From positions 175,727 through 239,726 of the forward strand of contig JANSYS010000005.1 of NCBI GenBank assembly GCA_024742275.1: a stretch of 64,000 nucleotides of DNA, written 5' to 3'. Every line of letters starts with the position of its first letter. The first letter of the stretch is position 1. Positions 28,080 to 36,058 of this stretch are shown here, piece by piece. The position numbers and the translations under genes were made by a program. Under the pieces are notes generated by a model. It saw only the letters and a list, made by a program, of their open reading frames with translations, was not told where the DNA came from and ran no database searches. The stretch comes from Alphaproteobacteria bacterium (GTDB lineage: Bacteria; Pseudomonadota; Alphaproteobacteria; Thalassobaculales; Thalassobaculaceae).

Positions 28080-28868
28080 ATGGACTTGGGGCTCAAAGGG
28101 AAGACCGCGCTGATCACCGGCGCGTCGAAAGGGATAGGCCGCGGCGTCGCCGACAGCCTCGCCGCCGAGGGCTGCAATCTGCGTCTCGCCGCGCGCTCCG
28201 GCGACGTTCTGGAAAAGGCGGCGGCCGAGATCCGGGATGCCCACGGCGTCAGCGTCGCGGTCCACGCCTGCGACATCACCGCGCCCGGCGTTATCGAGGA
28301 GCTCGCAGACGGCGGCATCCCCGACATTCTAGTCAACAATGCCGGCGCCATCCCGGCAGGCGACATCGAGGCCATGACCGAAGAACGCTGGCGCTTCGCC
28401 TGGGAGCTCAAGGTCTTCGGCTACATCAACATGACGCGGCGGTTCTTTGCCGCGATGAAGGACCGGGGACACGGGGTGATCTGCAACGTCACCGGTCTCG
28501 CCGCCGACAAGACCGATTTCAACTACGTCGCCGGCACCACCGGCAACGCCGGACTGAACGCCTTCACCAAAGCCATCGGCGGGGTCAGTCTCGAATACGG
28601 CGTGCGCGTCTTCGCCGTCAGCCCCGGCCCGGTTCAGACCGAGCGACTGATCGGCCTGCTGAAGACCCGCGCCGTGCAGGACGGCGGCACCGAGGACAAC
28701 TGGCAGAGCTACATGTCCGGGATGCCGATGCAGCGGGCCGCCACCGTGCCCGAGGTGGCGGACACCGTCGCCTTCCTGGTGAGCGCCCGGGCGACCTATT
28801 TCAGCGGCCAGGTCGTGACCGTCGACGGCGGCCAGGGATCGCGCGGCGGGAGCTTCACCAACAAATAA
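28080..28868 (+). CDS. Short-chain dehydrogenase/reductase family protein with altered active site
   Basis: 262 residues with an intact NAD(P) fold: TGASKGIG (residues 14-21), the NNAG motif (87-90) and the SPGPVQTERL loop. The usual catalytic YxxxK is present only as Tyr149 with Thr153 in place of Lys (NYVAGTTGNAG), and the Ser position reads Thr (CNVTG). This variant exists in some SDR subfamilies, so activity may rely on a different base or be lost. CAGGGAG precedes ATG 28080. It lies between the TetR gene (120 bases) and an aminotransferase (35 bases), and may share the second one's transcript. The substrate is unknown. Confidence 0.88.
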   Translation: MDLGLKGKTALITGASKGIGRGVADSLAAEGCNLRLAARSGDVLEKAAAEIRDAHGVSVAVHACDITAPGVIEELADGGIPDILVNNAGAIPAGDIEAMTEERWRFAWELKVFGYINMTRRFFAAMKDRGHGVICNVTGLAADKTDFNYVAGTTGNAGLNAFTKAIGGVSLEYGVRVFAVSPGPVQTERLIGLLKTRAVQDGGTEDNWQSYMSGMPMQRAATVPEVADTVAFLVSARATYFSGQVVTVDGGQGSRGGSFTNK

Positions 28869-28903
28869 CGAACAACAACGAACATTCGCCCGGAGGAAAC
28901 CCG

Positions 28904-30136
28904 ATGCCTTTCGACTTCGCCCCGCTGCTGAACCGCAAACTGCCGCCCGCCGCCGGCAAATTCGGCGGGTTCCCCAAGTACAACTTCGTCGGCGGCCACA
29001 ACGACGGCAGCAGCATCCCGCTTCAGACCCTGGCGGATGCGGTCAGCCGCGTGCTGCTGCGCGAAGGCGACACGCTGGCGACCTACGGCCTGCAGAGCGG
29101 CCCGCAGGGTTACCGTCCCCTCCGCGAGGAGGTGGCGAAGATGCTTGAGCGACGGGCGGGAATGAAGACCGACGCGGACGAGATCCTGATCACCGGCGGC
29201 TCGCTCCAGGCCATGGATCTGGTGAACGGCGCCTTTCTCGAACCGGGCGACACCGTGATCATCGAGGAAGCCTGCTACGGCGGCGCGATGACGAAGCTGA
29301 AGAAGCTCGGGGTCGACTGGGTCGGTGTCGCGATCGACGAGGACGGCATGCGGATGGACGCCCTGGCCGAGACCCTCGACACGCTGAAGGCCGCCGGAAA
29401 GCGCGTGAAGTTCATCTACACCATCCCGACCGTCCAGAACCCGACCGGGACGGTGCTGTCGCTGGAACGCCGTCACGAAATGCTGAAGCTCGCCGAAAAA
29501 CACGATATCGCGATCTTCGAGGACGACTGCTACTGCGACCTCATCTTCGACGGCCCCTACGCCGCGAAACGGCCGCCGGCGATCCGCGCGCTCGACGATA
29601 GCGGCCGTGTCGTCTACTGCGGCTCGTTCTCCAAGTCGATCGCCCCCGCTCTTCGCGTCGGCTACGTCGTCGCCGATTGGCCGATCCTGAGCCGCATCAT
29701 CCCGCAAAAGTCGGACGGCGGCACCGGCGCGGTCGAACAGATGATGCTGGCGGAATTCGCCAAAGACTTCGATGGACACATCGACGCCCTGAACGAGACC
29801 CTGAAGGGCAAGGCCGACGCGCTGGTCGACGCTCTGGAGGCGGAGTTCGGCACGGCGGCGGAGTTCTCACGTCCGACCGGTGGTATCTTCCTCTGGGTCA
29901 CCCTGCCGCCCGAGGTCGACACCACGCGCCTCGCGCAGGTCGCCGCGGCCGAAGGCGTCTCGGTGAATCCGGGCGCGGAATGGTCGGCCGATCCGGAATC
30001 CGGTAAGCGGCGGATCCGCATCTGCTTCGCACATCCGCCGGCGGAGACGATCAAGGAAGGTATGGCCAGGCTCGCCGAAATCTGTCACCGGGAGTTCGGC
30101 GTGCCCGTACGCGGCCGCAACGTTGAACGGAGATAG
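28904..30136 (+). CDS. PLP-dependent aminotransferase, class I/II (MocR/2-aminoadipate type)
   Basis: 410 residues, fold-type I. Tyr61 of TYGLQSGPQGYRPLREEV and the AMDLVNGAFLEPGDTVIIEE segment position the cofactor. TIPTVQNPTGTVLSLERR is the substrate-cofactor motif, and GSFSKSIAPALRVGYV carries the Schiff-base Lys244. These motifs match the family that includes 2-aminoadipate, LysN and valine-pyruvate aminotransferases and the MocR C-terminal domain, but there is no HTH domain here. GGAGGAAACCCG precedes ATG 28904. It follows the SDR closely, so the two may convert one substrate in sequence. The amino donor is unclear. Confidence 0.9.
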   Translation: MPFDFAPLLNRKLPPAAGKFGGFPKYNFVGGHNDGSSIPLQTLADAVSRVLLREGDTLATYGLQSGPQGYRPLREEVAKMLERRAGMKTDADEILITGGSLQAMDLVNGAFLEPGDTVIIEEACYGGAMTKLKKLGVDWVGVAIDEDGMRMDALAETLDTLKAAGKRVKFIYTIPTVQNPTGTVLSLERRHEMLKLAEKHDIAIFEDDCYCDLIFDGPYAAKRPPAIRALDDSGRVVYCGSFSKSIAPALRVGYVVADWPILSRIIPQKSDGGTGAVEQMMLAEFAKDFDGHIDALNETLKGKADALVDALEAEFGTAAEFSRPTGGIFLWVTLPPEVDTTRLAQVAAAEGVSVNPGAEWSADPESGKRRIRICFAHPPAETIKEGMARLAEICHREFGVPVRGRNVERR

Positions 30137-30179
30137 CCAGTGCCCCTGCCGACACAGGATCGTGTCACATCCGCCCGGT

Positions 30180-30204
30180 CGGCCCCCGTTAACGGCGGGG
30201 GCCG
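30180..30204 (+). promoter_or_regulatory. Hairpin covering the metA ribosome-binding site
   Basis: Arms CGGCCCCC (30180-30187) and GGGGGCCG (30197-30204) form an 8-bp G-C stem with a nine-base loop. The right arm is the only G-rich ribosome-binding site before ATG 30208, so the fold would block translation. A second small hairpin (GACAC...GTGTC, 30151-30166) precedes it. Alphaproteobacterial metA genes are often under SAM-II riboswitches, but I could not match that consensus. Confidence 0.45.
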
Positions 30205-30207
30205 CTG

Positions 30208-31128
30208 ATGCCGATCAAGATTCCCGACGACCTCCCCGCGCGGACCCAGCTCGAGGCGGAAGGGGTCATGGTGATGGACGAGACCACCGCCATCCGCCAG
30301 GACATCCGGCCGATGCGGATCGGTCTTCTCAATCTCATGCCGAACAAGATCCGGACGGAGACCCAGTTCGCCCGCCTGCTGGGCGCGAGTCCGCTGCAGG
30401 TTGAACTGACGCTGGTCAAGATCACCCACCACGTCGCCCGTAACACGCCGAGCGACCACATCATCTCGTTCTACCAGACCTGGGAGGAGATTCGAGATCA
30501 GCGCTTCGACGGCTTCATCATCACCGGCGCGCCGATCGAGAAGCTGGAGTTCGAGGAGGTCACCTATTGGGACGAGATGCGGCGCATCTTCGACTGGACC
30601 CAGACAAACGTGCATGGCTGCCTGAACATCTGCTGGGGCGCCCAGGCGGCCGTCCATCATTTCCACGGGATGCCGAAATACGACCTCCCCAAGAAGGCGT
30701 TCGGCGTGTTCCGGCACCAGAGCCTGAAGGCCACCTCCTCCTATCTGCGCGGGTTTTCGGACAATTTCGTCATACCGGTCTCGCGCTGGACCGAATGCCG
30801 CAAGGAGGACATCCCGGCCGGCCGCGGCATGGAGGTGCTGGTGGAGTCGAAGGACACCGGCTTGTGCCTGCTGGACGACCCGAAATGCCGGTCGCTGCAT
30901 ATGTTCAACCACATCGAGTACGACTCCCTTTCGCTCGGCGAGGAATACTTCCGCGACGTCGAAGCGGGCAAACCGATCGACGTGCCGCATGACTACTTCC
31001 CCAACGACGATCCCTCGCAACCGCCAGAGAACCGCTGGCGCAGTCAGGCCTATCTGCTGTTCTGCAACTGGATCAACGAGATCTATCAGACCACGCCTTT
31101 CGACCTGAACGAGATCGGCCGGAGCTGA
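30208..31128 (+). CDS. metA: Homoserine O-acetyltransferase, MetA family
   Basis: First step of methionine synthesis, acylating homoserine. 306 residues with the glutamine amidotransferase-like fold: nucleophile Cys142 (NICWGAQAA), a late HMFNHIEYD supplying His and Glu, and [16 protein letters not shown] near the start. Specificity in this family is set at residue 111. Here it is Glu111 ([11 protein letters not shown]), as in acetyl-CoA-using MetA proteins, while succinyl-CoA users such as E. coli have Gly, so acetylation is predicted. ATG 30208 lies four bases after a hairpin that includes the ribosome-binding site. It probably forms its own unit, 72 bases after the aminotransferase. Confidence 0.94.
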   Translation: MPIKIPDDLPARTQLEAEGVMVMDETTAIRQDIRPMRIGLLNLMPNKIRTETQFARLLGASPLQVELTLVKITHHVARNTPSDHIISFYQTWEEIRDQRFDGFIITGAPIEKLEFEEVTYWDEMRRIFDWTQTNVHGCLNICWGAQAAVHHFHGMPKYDLPKKAFGVFRHQSLKATSSYLRGFSDNFVIPVSRWTECRKEDIPAGRGMEVLVESKDTGLCLLDDPKCRSLHMFNHIEYDSLSLGEEYFRDVEAGKPIDVPHDYFPNDDPSQPPENRWRSQAYLLFCNWINEIYQTTPFDLNEIGRS

Positions 31129-31214
31129 CCGGCTCGAGCCCCCAGACGGATCGGCGGGCGGGTCGGAGAAACCCGGCCGGAACGTCCCGATCCAAACCAA
31201 GAGGAGAGACATCA

Positions 31215-31595
31215 ATGGCCGGATTGGTCACCATCGCACTGCTGGACGAGATCCAGGACGGGTTCAACCGCCACGACGTGGACGGGATCCTCTCGCACTT
31301 CGTCGAGGACAGCGTCTGGGTGATGGCAAGCGGGCCGACCCCGCCCGAGGGCCGGGTCTGTCACGGCAAGGCGGAGATCGGTCAGGTGCTGCGGGACCGC
31401 TACGCCCAGATCCCGGACATGCGCTGGGAGGACATCCGGCATTGGATCGTCGACGACAGCAAGGCGATCTCGGAATGGGTGGTCAAGGGCACGCCTGACG
31501 GCGGCGAACCCTTCGCGTATCTCGGTTGCGACCTCTGGGAATTCGAGGGCGGCAAGGTGACCAAGAAGGACACCTACTGGAAAATCATCAAGTAG
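31215..31595 (+). CDS. SnoaL-like/NTF2-fold protein
   Basis: 126 residues of a single cone-shaped NTF2-like domain. Helical start (VTIALLDEIQDGFNRHDVDGILSHF) followed by strands (DSVWVMASGP, GRVCHGKAEIGQVLRDRY, DSKAISEWVVKGTPDGG, FAYLGCDLWEFEGGKVTKKDTYWK). The DLWEFEGGKVTK motif is typical of SnoaL-type members, which bind small hydrophobic molecules or act as isomerases. AGAGGAG precedes ATG 31215. Its neighbours are metA before and a secreted protein on the other strand after, so context says nothing about its job. Confidence 0.85.
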   Translation: MAGLVTIALLDEIQDGFNRHDVDGILSHFVEDSVWVMASGPTPPEGRVCHGKAEIGQVLRDRYAQIPDMRWEDIRHWIVDDSKAISEWVVKGTPDGGEPFAYLGCDLWEFEGGKVTKKDTYWKIIK

Positions 31596-31608
31596 GGAGC
31601 GATGCCGC

Positions 31609-32109
31609 TCATTCCCCGCTATCGGCGTAGCGCCGGGAGAAGTTGTCGACCAGTTCCAGGGCGGTGGTGCCGATCGCGCGGTCCAGCAGGTGATGGGAGA
31701 CGAGAAGGCGCTCCTGCTCGTACAGATTCGTGACCTCGACGCTGCGGTCTTCTGCCTTGTCCAGCGCGCTGACCCGGATCTGAAGAACGCCGACGCAGGC
31801 CAGCCGCTTGCCGTAGCGGCCGCTCGCGGAGGGGTGGCCTACTGCGTAGAGAACGAGCGTAACCGGCGCGCCGTCGTCGACCGCGATCCCATAGCGCTCA
31901 AGGGTGCGCGAGATGGGCGCAACGGCTGCAGCCCGATCCTTCCAGCATCCCCCGCGCACGTTGTCCTCGATAACGACGGACAGCGACCGTGTCTTCTTCG
32001 ATCCGCCGAACCAAGGAAAATCCGCAGACTCGACGGGTCCGGCGAGCATCGCCGCGAGAGACGTTGTCGCCCCGATGAGGACCCGCGGCAGGATGGGACG
32101 AATGCGCAT
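31609..32109 (-). CDS. Exported hypothetical protein
   Basis: 166 residues. A basic start and hydrophobic segment (PRVLIGATTSLAAMLAGPVESA) look like a signal peptide cleaved near residue 29. The mature part has two cysteines (GGCWKDR and LACVG), which could pair in the periplasm, and alternating strands (VTLVLYAVG, VLQIRVSAL). I recognise no family. It is convergent with the NTF2-like gene (13 bases apart) and stands in front of the RraA-like gene on the same strand at a distance of 127 bases. Confidence 0.7.
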   Translation of the reverse strand: MRIRPILPRVLIGATTSLAAMLAGPVESADFPWFGGSKKTRSLSVVIEDNVRGGCWKDRAAAVAPISRTLERYGIAVDDGAPVTLVLYAVGHPSASGRYGKRLACVGVLQIRVSALDKAEDRSVEVTNLYEQERLLVSHHLLDRAIGTTALELVDNFSRRYADSGE

Positions 32110-32236
32110 GCCGTCTGGCCGCCTCCAGTCGATCGTCCCCCAATTCCCGACTGGGAGTGTAGCCGAAGCGCCGAATTTCCTCCAGACGGCGCGGCCCCTC
32201 CGCCTATGCAGACTGGAAAATGCGGTGCGGGCCAGC

Positions 32237-32884
32237 TCAGAACTTACCGAACTTCAGGTAGGCCTCTTCCGGGTCCATGCCGTCGAGGATCGCCTTGCGC
32301 ATGTCGCCCTCGGTCGACACCACCTTCTCGGTCTCGGACACCACCTCCTCGACGATCTCGCTTGGAATGATCACCACGCCGTCCCGGTCTCCGATCAGCC
32401 AATCGCCCGACCGAACGGTGACCGTGCCGATGGTGATCGGCTCGCCCAGCGCGTCGTAGGTCCAGCGTTCGACGATGTCCGCCGGGGTGTTCAGCTCGCA
32501 GAACACCGGAAAGCCCATGTCGAGGATGAAATCGGTATCCCGACAATGGCCATCGACCACGTAGCCGCGCGTTTCCTTCACCTTGAGCGCCTGGGCGGAC
32601 AGTTCGCCCATGAGCGCCACCGCCTTGGTGTTGGGTTGGCAGACCAGGACCTTACCGCCCGGCACCCGCGACAGCACCCGGCTCCAGCGCAGCAGCGTCT
32701 CGTGCCGGCTGAGCGTCTGATCGATGTGACCCGAGATGGTGTAGATTTCCCCGGCGACCCTTTTAGTTGCGTCCAGCGCCCGGATGGACGGCGGCAGCAC
32801 CTGGTTCCCATGCCCCATGGCCCGAAGCACGTCATGCACGGCACTCGCATAACAACCGAGAAGCCGATCGGCCAGATCCGACAT
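32237..32884 (-). CDS. RraA-family protein (4-hydroxy-4-methyl-2-oxoglutarate aldolase-like)
   Basis: 215 residues with the swivelling beta-alpha-beta RraA fold. GYVVDGHCRDTDFILDMGFPVFC carries the Arg-Asp metal/pyruvate site (DGHCRD, the counterpart of DGxxRD), and the late GDWLIGDRDGVVIIP is the family hallmark. Members include HMG/CHA aldolase of protocatechuate 4,5-cleavage, and regulators of RNase E. The metal-site residues are present, so an aldolase or decarboxylase role is more likely than RNase regulation. The start is ATG 32884. It is divergent from the glutamine synthetase-like gene across 89 bases, so they may share regulation. A second paralogue is encoded at 46958-47701. Confidence 0.88.
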   Translation of the reverse strand: MSDLADRLLGCYASAVHDVLRAMGHGNQVLPPSIRALDATKRVAGEIYTISGHIDQTLSRHETLLRWSRVLSRVPGGKVLVCQPNTKAVALMGELSAQALKVKETRGYVVDGHCRDTDFILDMGFPVFCELNTPADIVERWTYDALGEPITIGTVTVRSGDWLIGDRDGVVIIPSEIVEEVVSETEKVVSTEGDMRKAILDGMDPEEAYLKFGKF

Positions 32885-32973
32885 CTTTCCCTCCCTGGCA
32901 CAGGCGGGTTTCGGTCCGCCGTTCGTTGTCTTTAGAGTAGCGCGTCGAACAACGCGCGAGAGGAGTGTGGCGT

Positions 32974-34347
32974 ATGGAGGCGAGTGAGGTCAAAACCGCC
33001 GAGGACGTGTTGGCCCTGGTGGACGAGCGGGCGCTCAGCCACGTCAAGGTCGGCGTGTTCGACGTGGACGGGATCTTCCGCGCGAAGTGGATGGCGCGCG
33101 ACAAGTTCGCCAGCGCGTTGAAGGGCGGCTTCGGCTTCTGCGATGTCGTGCTCGGCTGGGACAGCAACGACCAGCTCTACGAGGACCCGCCGGTCGAGGT
33201 GACCGGCTGGCACACCGGCTATCCGGACGCCGAGGTACGCCTGCTGCCGCATACCGCGCGCGACGTGGCCTTCGAGCCGGACATGGTGATGGTGCTGGGA
33301 GAGTTCGCCGGCAAATGGGAGGCGGTCTGCCCGCGCGGCACGCTCCGCCGGGTGCTGGACAGGGCCGAGTCCATGGGCTTCGCCGTGAAGGCGGCCGCCG
33401 AGTACGAGTTCTTCCTGTTCGACGAGACGCCCCATTCGGTGCGCGAGAAGGGGTACCGCGATCTGAAGCCACTGACACCCGGGTTCTTCGGCTATTCCGG
33501 CATCCGCTCCTCGGTGCATGCGGATCTGCACCTGATGTTTCTCGAGATGTGCGAGCTGATGGATTTTCCGGTCGAGGGACTGCACACCGAGACCGGCCCG
33601 GGCGTCATGGAAGCCGCCATCAAGGTGGACGACGCCCTGGTCGCCGCCGACCGTGCCGCCCTGTTCAAGACCTTCACCAAGGTCTTCTTCCAGCGTCACG
33701 ACATCATGGCCAGTTTCATGGCCAAGTGGTCGATGGACTATCCCGGCCAGTCCGGGCACATCCACACCTCCCTGGTCGGCAAGGACGGTACGCCGGTGTT
33801 CCACGACCCCGACGGCGCCCACAGTATGTCGAACACCATGCGGTGGTTCGTCGGCGGCCAGCAGGCCCTCATGCCGGAACTGCTGTCGATGACCGCGTCG
33901 ACGGTGAACTCCTATACCCGCCTGATCCCCGGTTTCTGGGCGCCGACCCATGCCAACTGGGCGGCTGACAACCGCACCACCTCGCTTCGGGTAATCGAAG
34001 GATCGCCGAAATCGCAGCGGGTCGAGTACCGGGTGGCCGCTGCCGACGCAAATCCCTACCTCGCCATGGCCGCGGCGATCGGATCGGGCCTGTGGGGTAT
34101 CGAGAACCGGATCGAACCCGGCGACGGAGTGGTCGGCAATGCCTACGAGAAGAAGTTCCCGGCGAAGTCGGCCCTGCCCGGATCGCTCGGGGAGGCGGCG
34201 GCGCGGCTCAAGCGCTCCAAGGCGGCGCGCGACCTGTTCGGCGACGGCTTCGTCGACCATTTCGCCGCCAGCCGTATGTGGGAGGAGCGGGAGTATCGCC
34301 GCCACGTCACCGACTGGGAACTGGCCCGCTATTTCGAGATCATCTGA
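32974..34347 (+). CDS. Glutamine synthetase family ligase (gamma-glutamylpolyamine synthetase-like)
   Basis: 457 residues. Beta-grasp N-terminal part, then the catalytic barrel: AAAEYEFFLFDE (metal Glu), GYSGIRSSVHADLHL, ETGPGVMEAAI (metal Glu), SGHIHTSLVG (metal His), and ADNRTTSLRVIEG with the substrate Arg. It lacks the long Tyr-adenylylation tail of GlnA and is slightly shorter, which fits the PuuA/GlnT-type ligases that couple glutamate to an amine using ATP. ATG 32974 follows GAGAGGAG. A GTG nine bases upstream is inside that site. A PuuB-like oxidase (55254) and GGT (52879) elsewhere in the window would complete a gamma-glutamylation route, which is inference. Confidence 0.9.
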   Translation: MEASEVKTAEDVLALVDERALSHVKVGVFDVDGIFRAKWMARDKFASALKGGFGFCDVVLGWDSNDQLYEDPPVEVTGWHTGYPDAEVRLLPHTARDVAFEPDMVMVLGEFAGKWEAVCPRGTLRRVLDRAESMGFAVKAAAEYEFFLFDETPHSVREKGYRDLKPLTPGFFGYSGIRSSVHADLHLMFLEMCELMDFPVEGLHTETGPGVMEAAIKVDDALVAADRAALFKTFTKVFFQRHDIMASFMAKWSMDYPGQSGHIHTSLVGKDGTPVFHDPDGAHSMSNTMRWFVGGQQALMPELLSMTASTVNSYTRLIPGFWAPTHANWAADNRTTSLRVIEGSPKSQRVEYRVAAADANPYLAMAAAIGSGLWGIENRIEPGDGVVGNAYEKKFPAKSALPGSLGEAAARLKRSKAARDLFGDGFVDHFAASRMWEEREYRRHVTDWELARYFEII

Positions 34348-34374
34348 CGCCGCTTCGGCCCGGGAAGAAAAGGG

Positions 34375-34842
34375 CTACAGCCAGCGCCGCACCCGCGCTT
34401 TGTAGTCCCGATACTCCGCGCCGAACTTGGCCTCCAGGTACCGTTCCTCCGGGCCGATCACTGCGATCCGCATGATGACCAGCGTCGGCAAAAGCAGCCC
34501 TAGCATCCAGGCGCTGTTCATCCAAAGACCGATGCCGACGGAAATCGCCGTCAGCGCGACGTAGATCGGGTTCCGGGAGAACCGGTAGGGTCCGGAGGAC
34601 ACGATCGCCGTGCTTGGCTTGTAGGGCTCCACCGCGGTCCCGGCCTTTCGGAACAGCAGCACGCACCAGAGGCCGAGCGCCAGACCGGCGGAGATCAGCG
34701 CCAACCCAGGCCCCTTGCCCGCACCCGGTGCGAGCAAGGGTAGGGGGATCAACCAGTCAAGCCCCGCACCGACCGCAAGCGCGCCGCCATAGAGAACCGG
34801 TGGCGGCGCGATCACTCCCGGTTTGTCGCTCTGTTCCGCCAT
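34375..34842 (-). CDS. Isoprenylcysteine methyltransferase-family membrane protein
   Basis: 155 residues with four hydrophobic helices (VLYGGALAVGAGLDWL, LALISAGLALGLWCVLL, IYVALTAISVGIGL, MLGLLLPTLVIM). The C-terminal motif GPEERYLEAKFGAEYRDYKARVRRWL and the SRNPIYVAL segment are the ICMT/PEMT-like SAM-binding signature. It probably methylates a lipid or a small thiol/phospholipid in the inner membrane. It sits five bases after the serine hydrolase gene, so both are likely cotranscribed. The true acceptor is unknown. Confidence 0.88.
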   Translation of the reverse strand: MAEQSDKPGVIAPPPVLYGGALAVGAGLDWLIPLPLLAPGAGKGPGLALISAGLALGLWCVLLFRKAGTAVEPYKPSTAIVSSGPYRFSRNPIYVALTAISVGIGLWMNSAWMLGLLLPTLVIMRIAVIGPEERYLEAKFGAEYRDYKARVRRWL

Positions 34843-34846
34843 CCCG

Positions 34847-35959
34847 CTACCCGATCGCCGTCATCAGTCGCCGGGCGAACCCGTCGAGCGAGCCCTTGTC
34901 GATCCAGCGCAGGACGACCACAAGGTCGCGGTCGGGGTCGATCCAGATCACGTTCGAGCCCACACCCATGGCGAAGAAGCTGGTGCGCGGGGCGCTCGGC
35001 ACATGACGGCCGTCGCCGTTGAGCCACCATAGATAGCCATAGCTCGGATTCAGATCGCAGGGCGTGGTGCAGGCGTCGACCCAGTCCGGCGACAGCAGAG
35101 GCACACCGTCCCACATTCCCCGGCGCAGCATCAGCAGGCCGACGCGGGCATGGTCTCGGGCGGAGATGAACAGGCCGCCACCCCAATGAGCGCCGCCGGA
35201 AACCGACGGCATCGGCTGGCCGTCGACCTCGACCCAGGAATTGATGTAGCCGTTCCAGCTCCAGGTGTCGGACGCGCCGATCGGATCCATAATCCGGGTC
35301 TTCAAAACCCTCGGCAGCGGGTTCCGGTGAACCCGCAGCAGCGACAGGGACAGACGGTTCACCCGCACGTCGTTGTACTCCCAGAAGGCGCCTGGGGCCG
35401 CGAGATCGCGGTGGGTGCCCTTCTTCGACGGGGTGCCCGGCGGCAGGGACAGGTCGCGGTTGCGGTCCACCAGGTCGGGTTTGGAGAACAGGGTCCCTTC
35501 CCACTCCGACGTGTTCTGCAGGAAGTGGTGCCAGGTGCAGGTCCGGTTCTGCGCCGCGTCGAACCCGCCGTCGTCGACCAGATCGCCCACCGGTCGGTGG
35601 ACATCGGGAATCAGGCCGTCATCGACCGCCAGCCCAGCCAGGATCGAGAGGTAAGACTTGGTGACGGAGAAAGTGATGTCGGCCCGCTCGGTCGGCCCCC
35701 ATTCGGCCAGGATCCTCCCACCCTTGAGGACGATGCCGGCCGCCGGCCCGCGCGGCGCGGTCGGTCCGATGATGTCGCCGAGCGGCGGCGGCTCGGAGAA
35801 ATGCCCTCCCTCCAACGCCTTGGCGATATCGCGGTCCATCTTCGACTCGTGTGCGATGGCGAAATCCACCGCCTCGCGCAGGGCGGCCGCATCGGCGCCG
35901 ACCTCCGCCGCCTCGATCCGAGCCCAGTCGTCGCCCGCGCCCGGCACGTAGTCGGTCAT
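34847..35959 (-). CDS. Serine hydrolase, class C beta-lactamase family
   Basis: 370 residues. The class C/EstB fold is shown by Ser98-x-x-Lys101 in TFSVTKSYLS and by EYNDVRVNRL, which supplies the Tyr. A HWGGG segment near the end takes the place of the KTG motif. The N-terminus is not a signal peptide (MTDYVPGAGDDWARIEAAE), so it is probably a cytosolic esterase, not an antibiotic beta-lactamase. I start at ATG 35959, where GGGAGAG is spaced four bases upstream. The preceding ATG at 35974 sits within that site. The methyltransferase gene starts five bases after the stop. Substrate unknown. Confidence 0.88.
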   Translation of the reverse strand: MTDYVPGAGDDWARIEAAEVGADAAALREAVDFAIAHESKMDRDIAKALEGGHFSEPPPLGDIIGPTAPRGPAAGIVLKGGRILAEWGPTERADITFSVTKSYLSILAGLAVDDGLIPDVHRPVGDLVDDGGFDAAQNRTCTWHHFLQNTSEWEGTLFSKPDLVDRNRDLSLPPGTPSKKGTHRDLAAPGAFWEYNDVRVNRLSLSLLRVHRNPLPRVLKTRIMDPIGASDTWSWNGYINSWVEVDGQPMPSVSGGAHWGGGLFISARDHARVGLLMLRRGMWDGVPLLSPDWVDACTTPCDLNPSYGYLWWLNGDGRHVPSAPRTSFFAMGVGSNVIWIDPDRDLVVVLRWIDKGSLDGFARRLMTAIG

Positions 35960-36058
35960 TCCATCTCTCCCCATGGGTTCCAGGCCGATGCTAGCGATGT
36001 TTGCCGTCGCGCCAAGCCATGGAGTTGCGGAAGAGATGAGGCGCGCGGAAGAAAGCCG

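Noticed and set aside
30150..30207. SAM-II riboswitch before metA
   Set aside because: The hairpin is real, but I could not match the SAM-II consensus, so I list it only as a regulatory hairpin.
32237..32884. RraA as a ribonuclease E regulator
   Set aside because: The metal/pyruvate motif of aldolase-type members is intact and the context is metabolic, so I call it RraA-family only.
34847..35959. Antibiotic-resistance beta-lactamase
   Set aside because: It has the SxxK fold but lacks a signal peptide and has no KTG motif. An esterase or other hydrolase is more likely.
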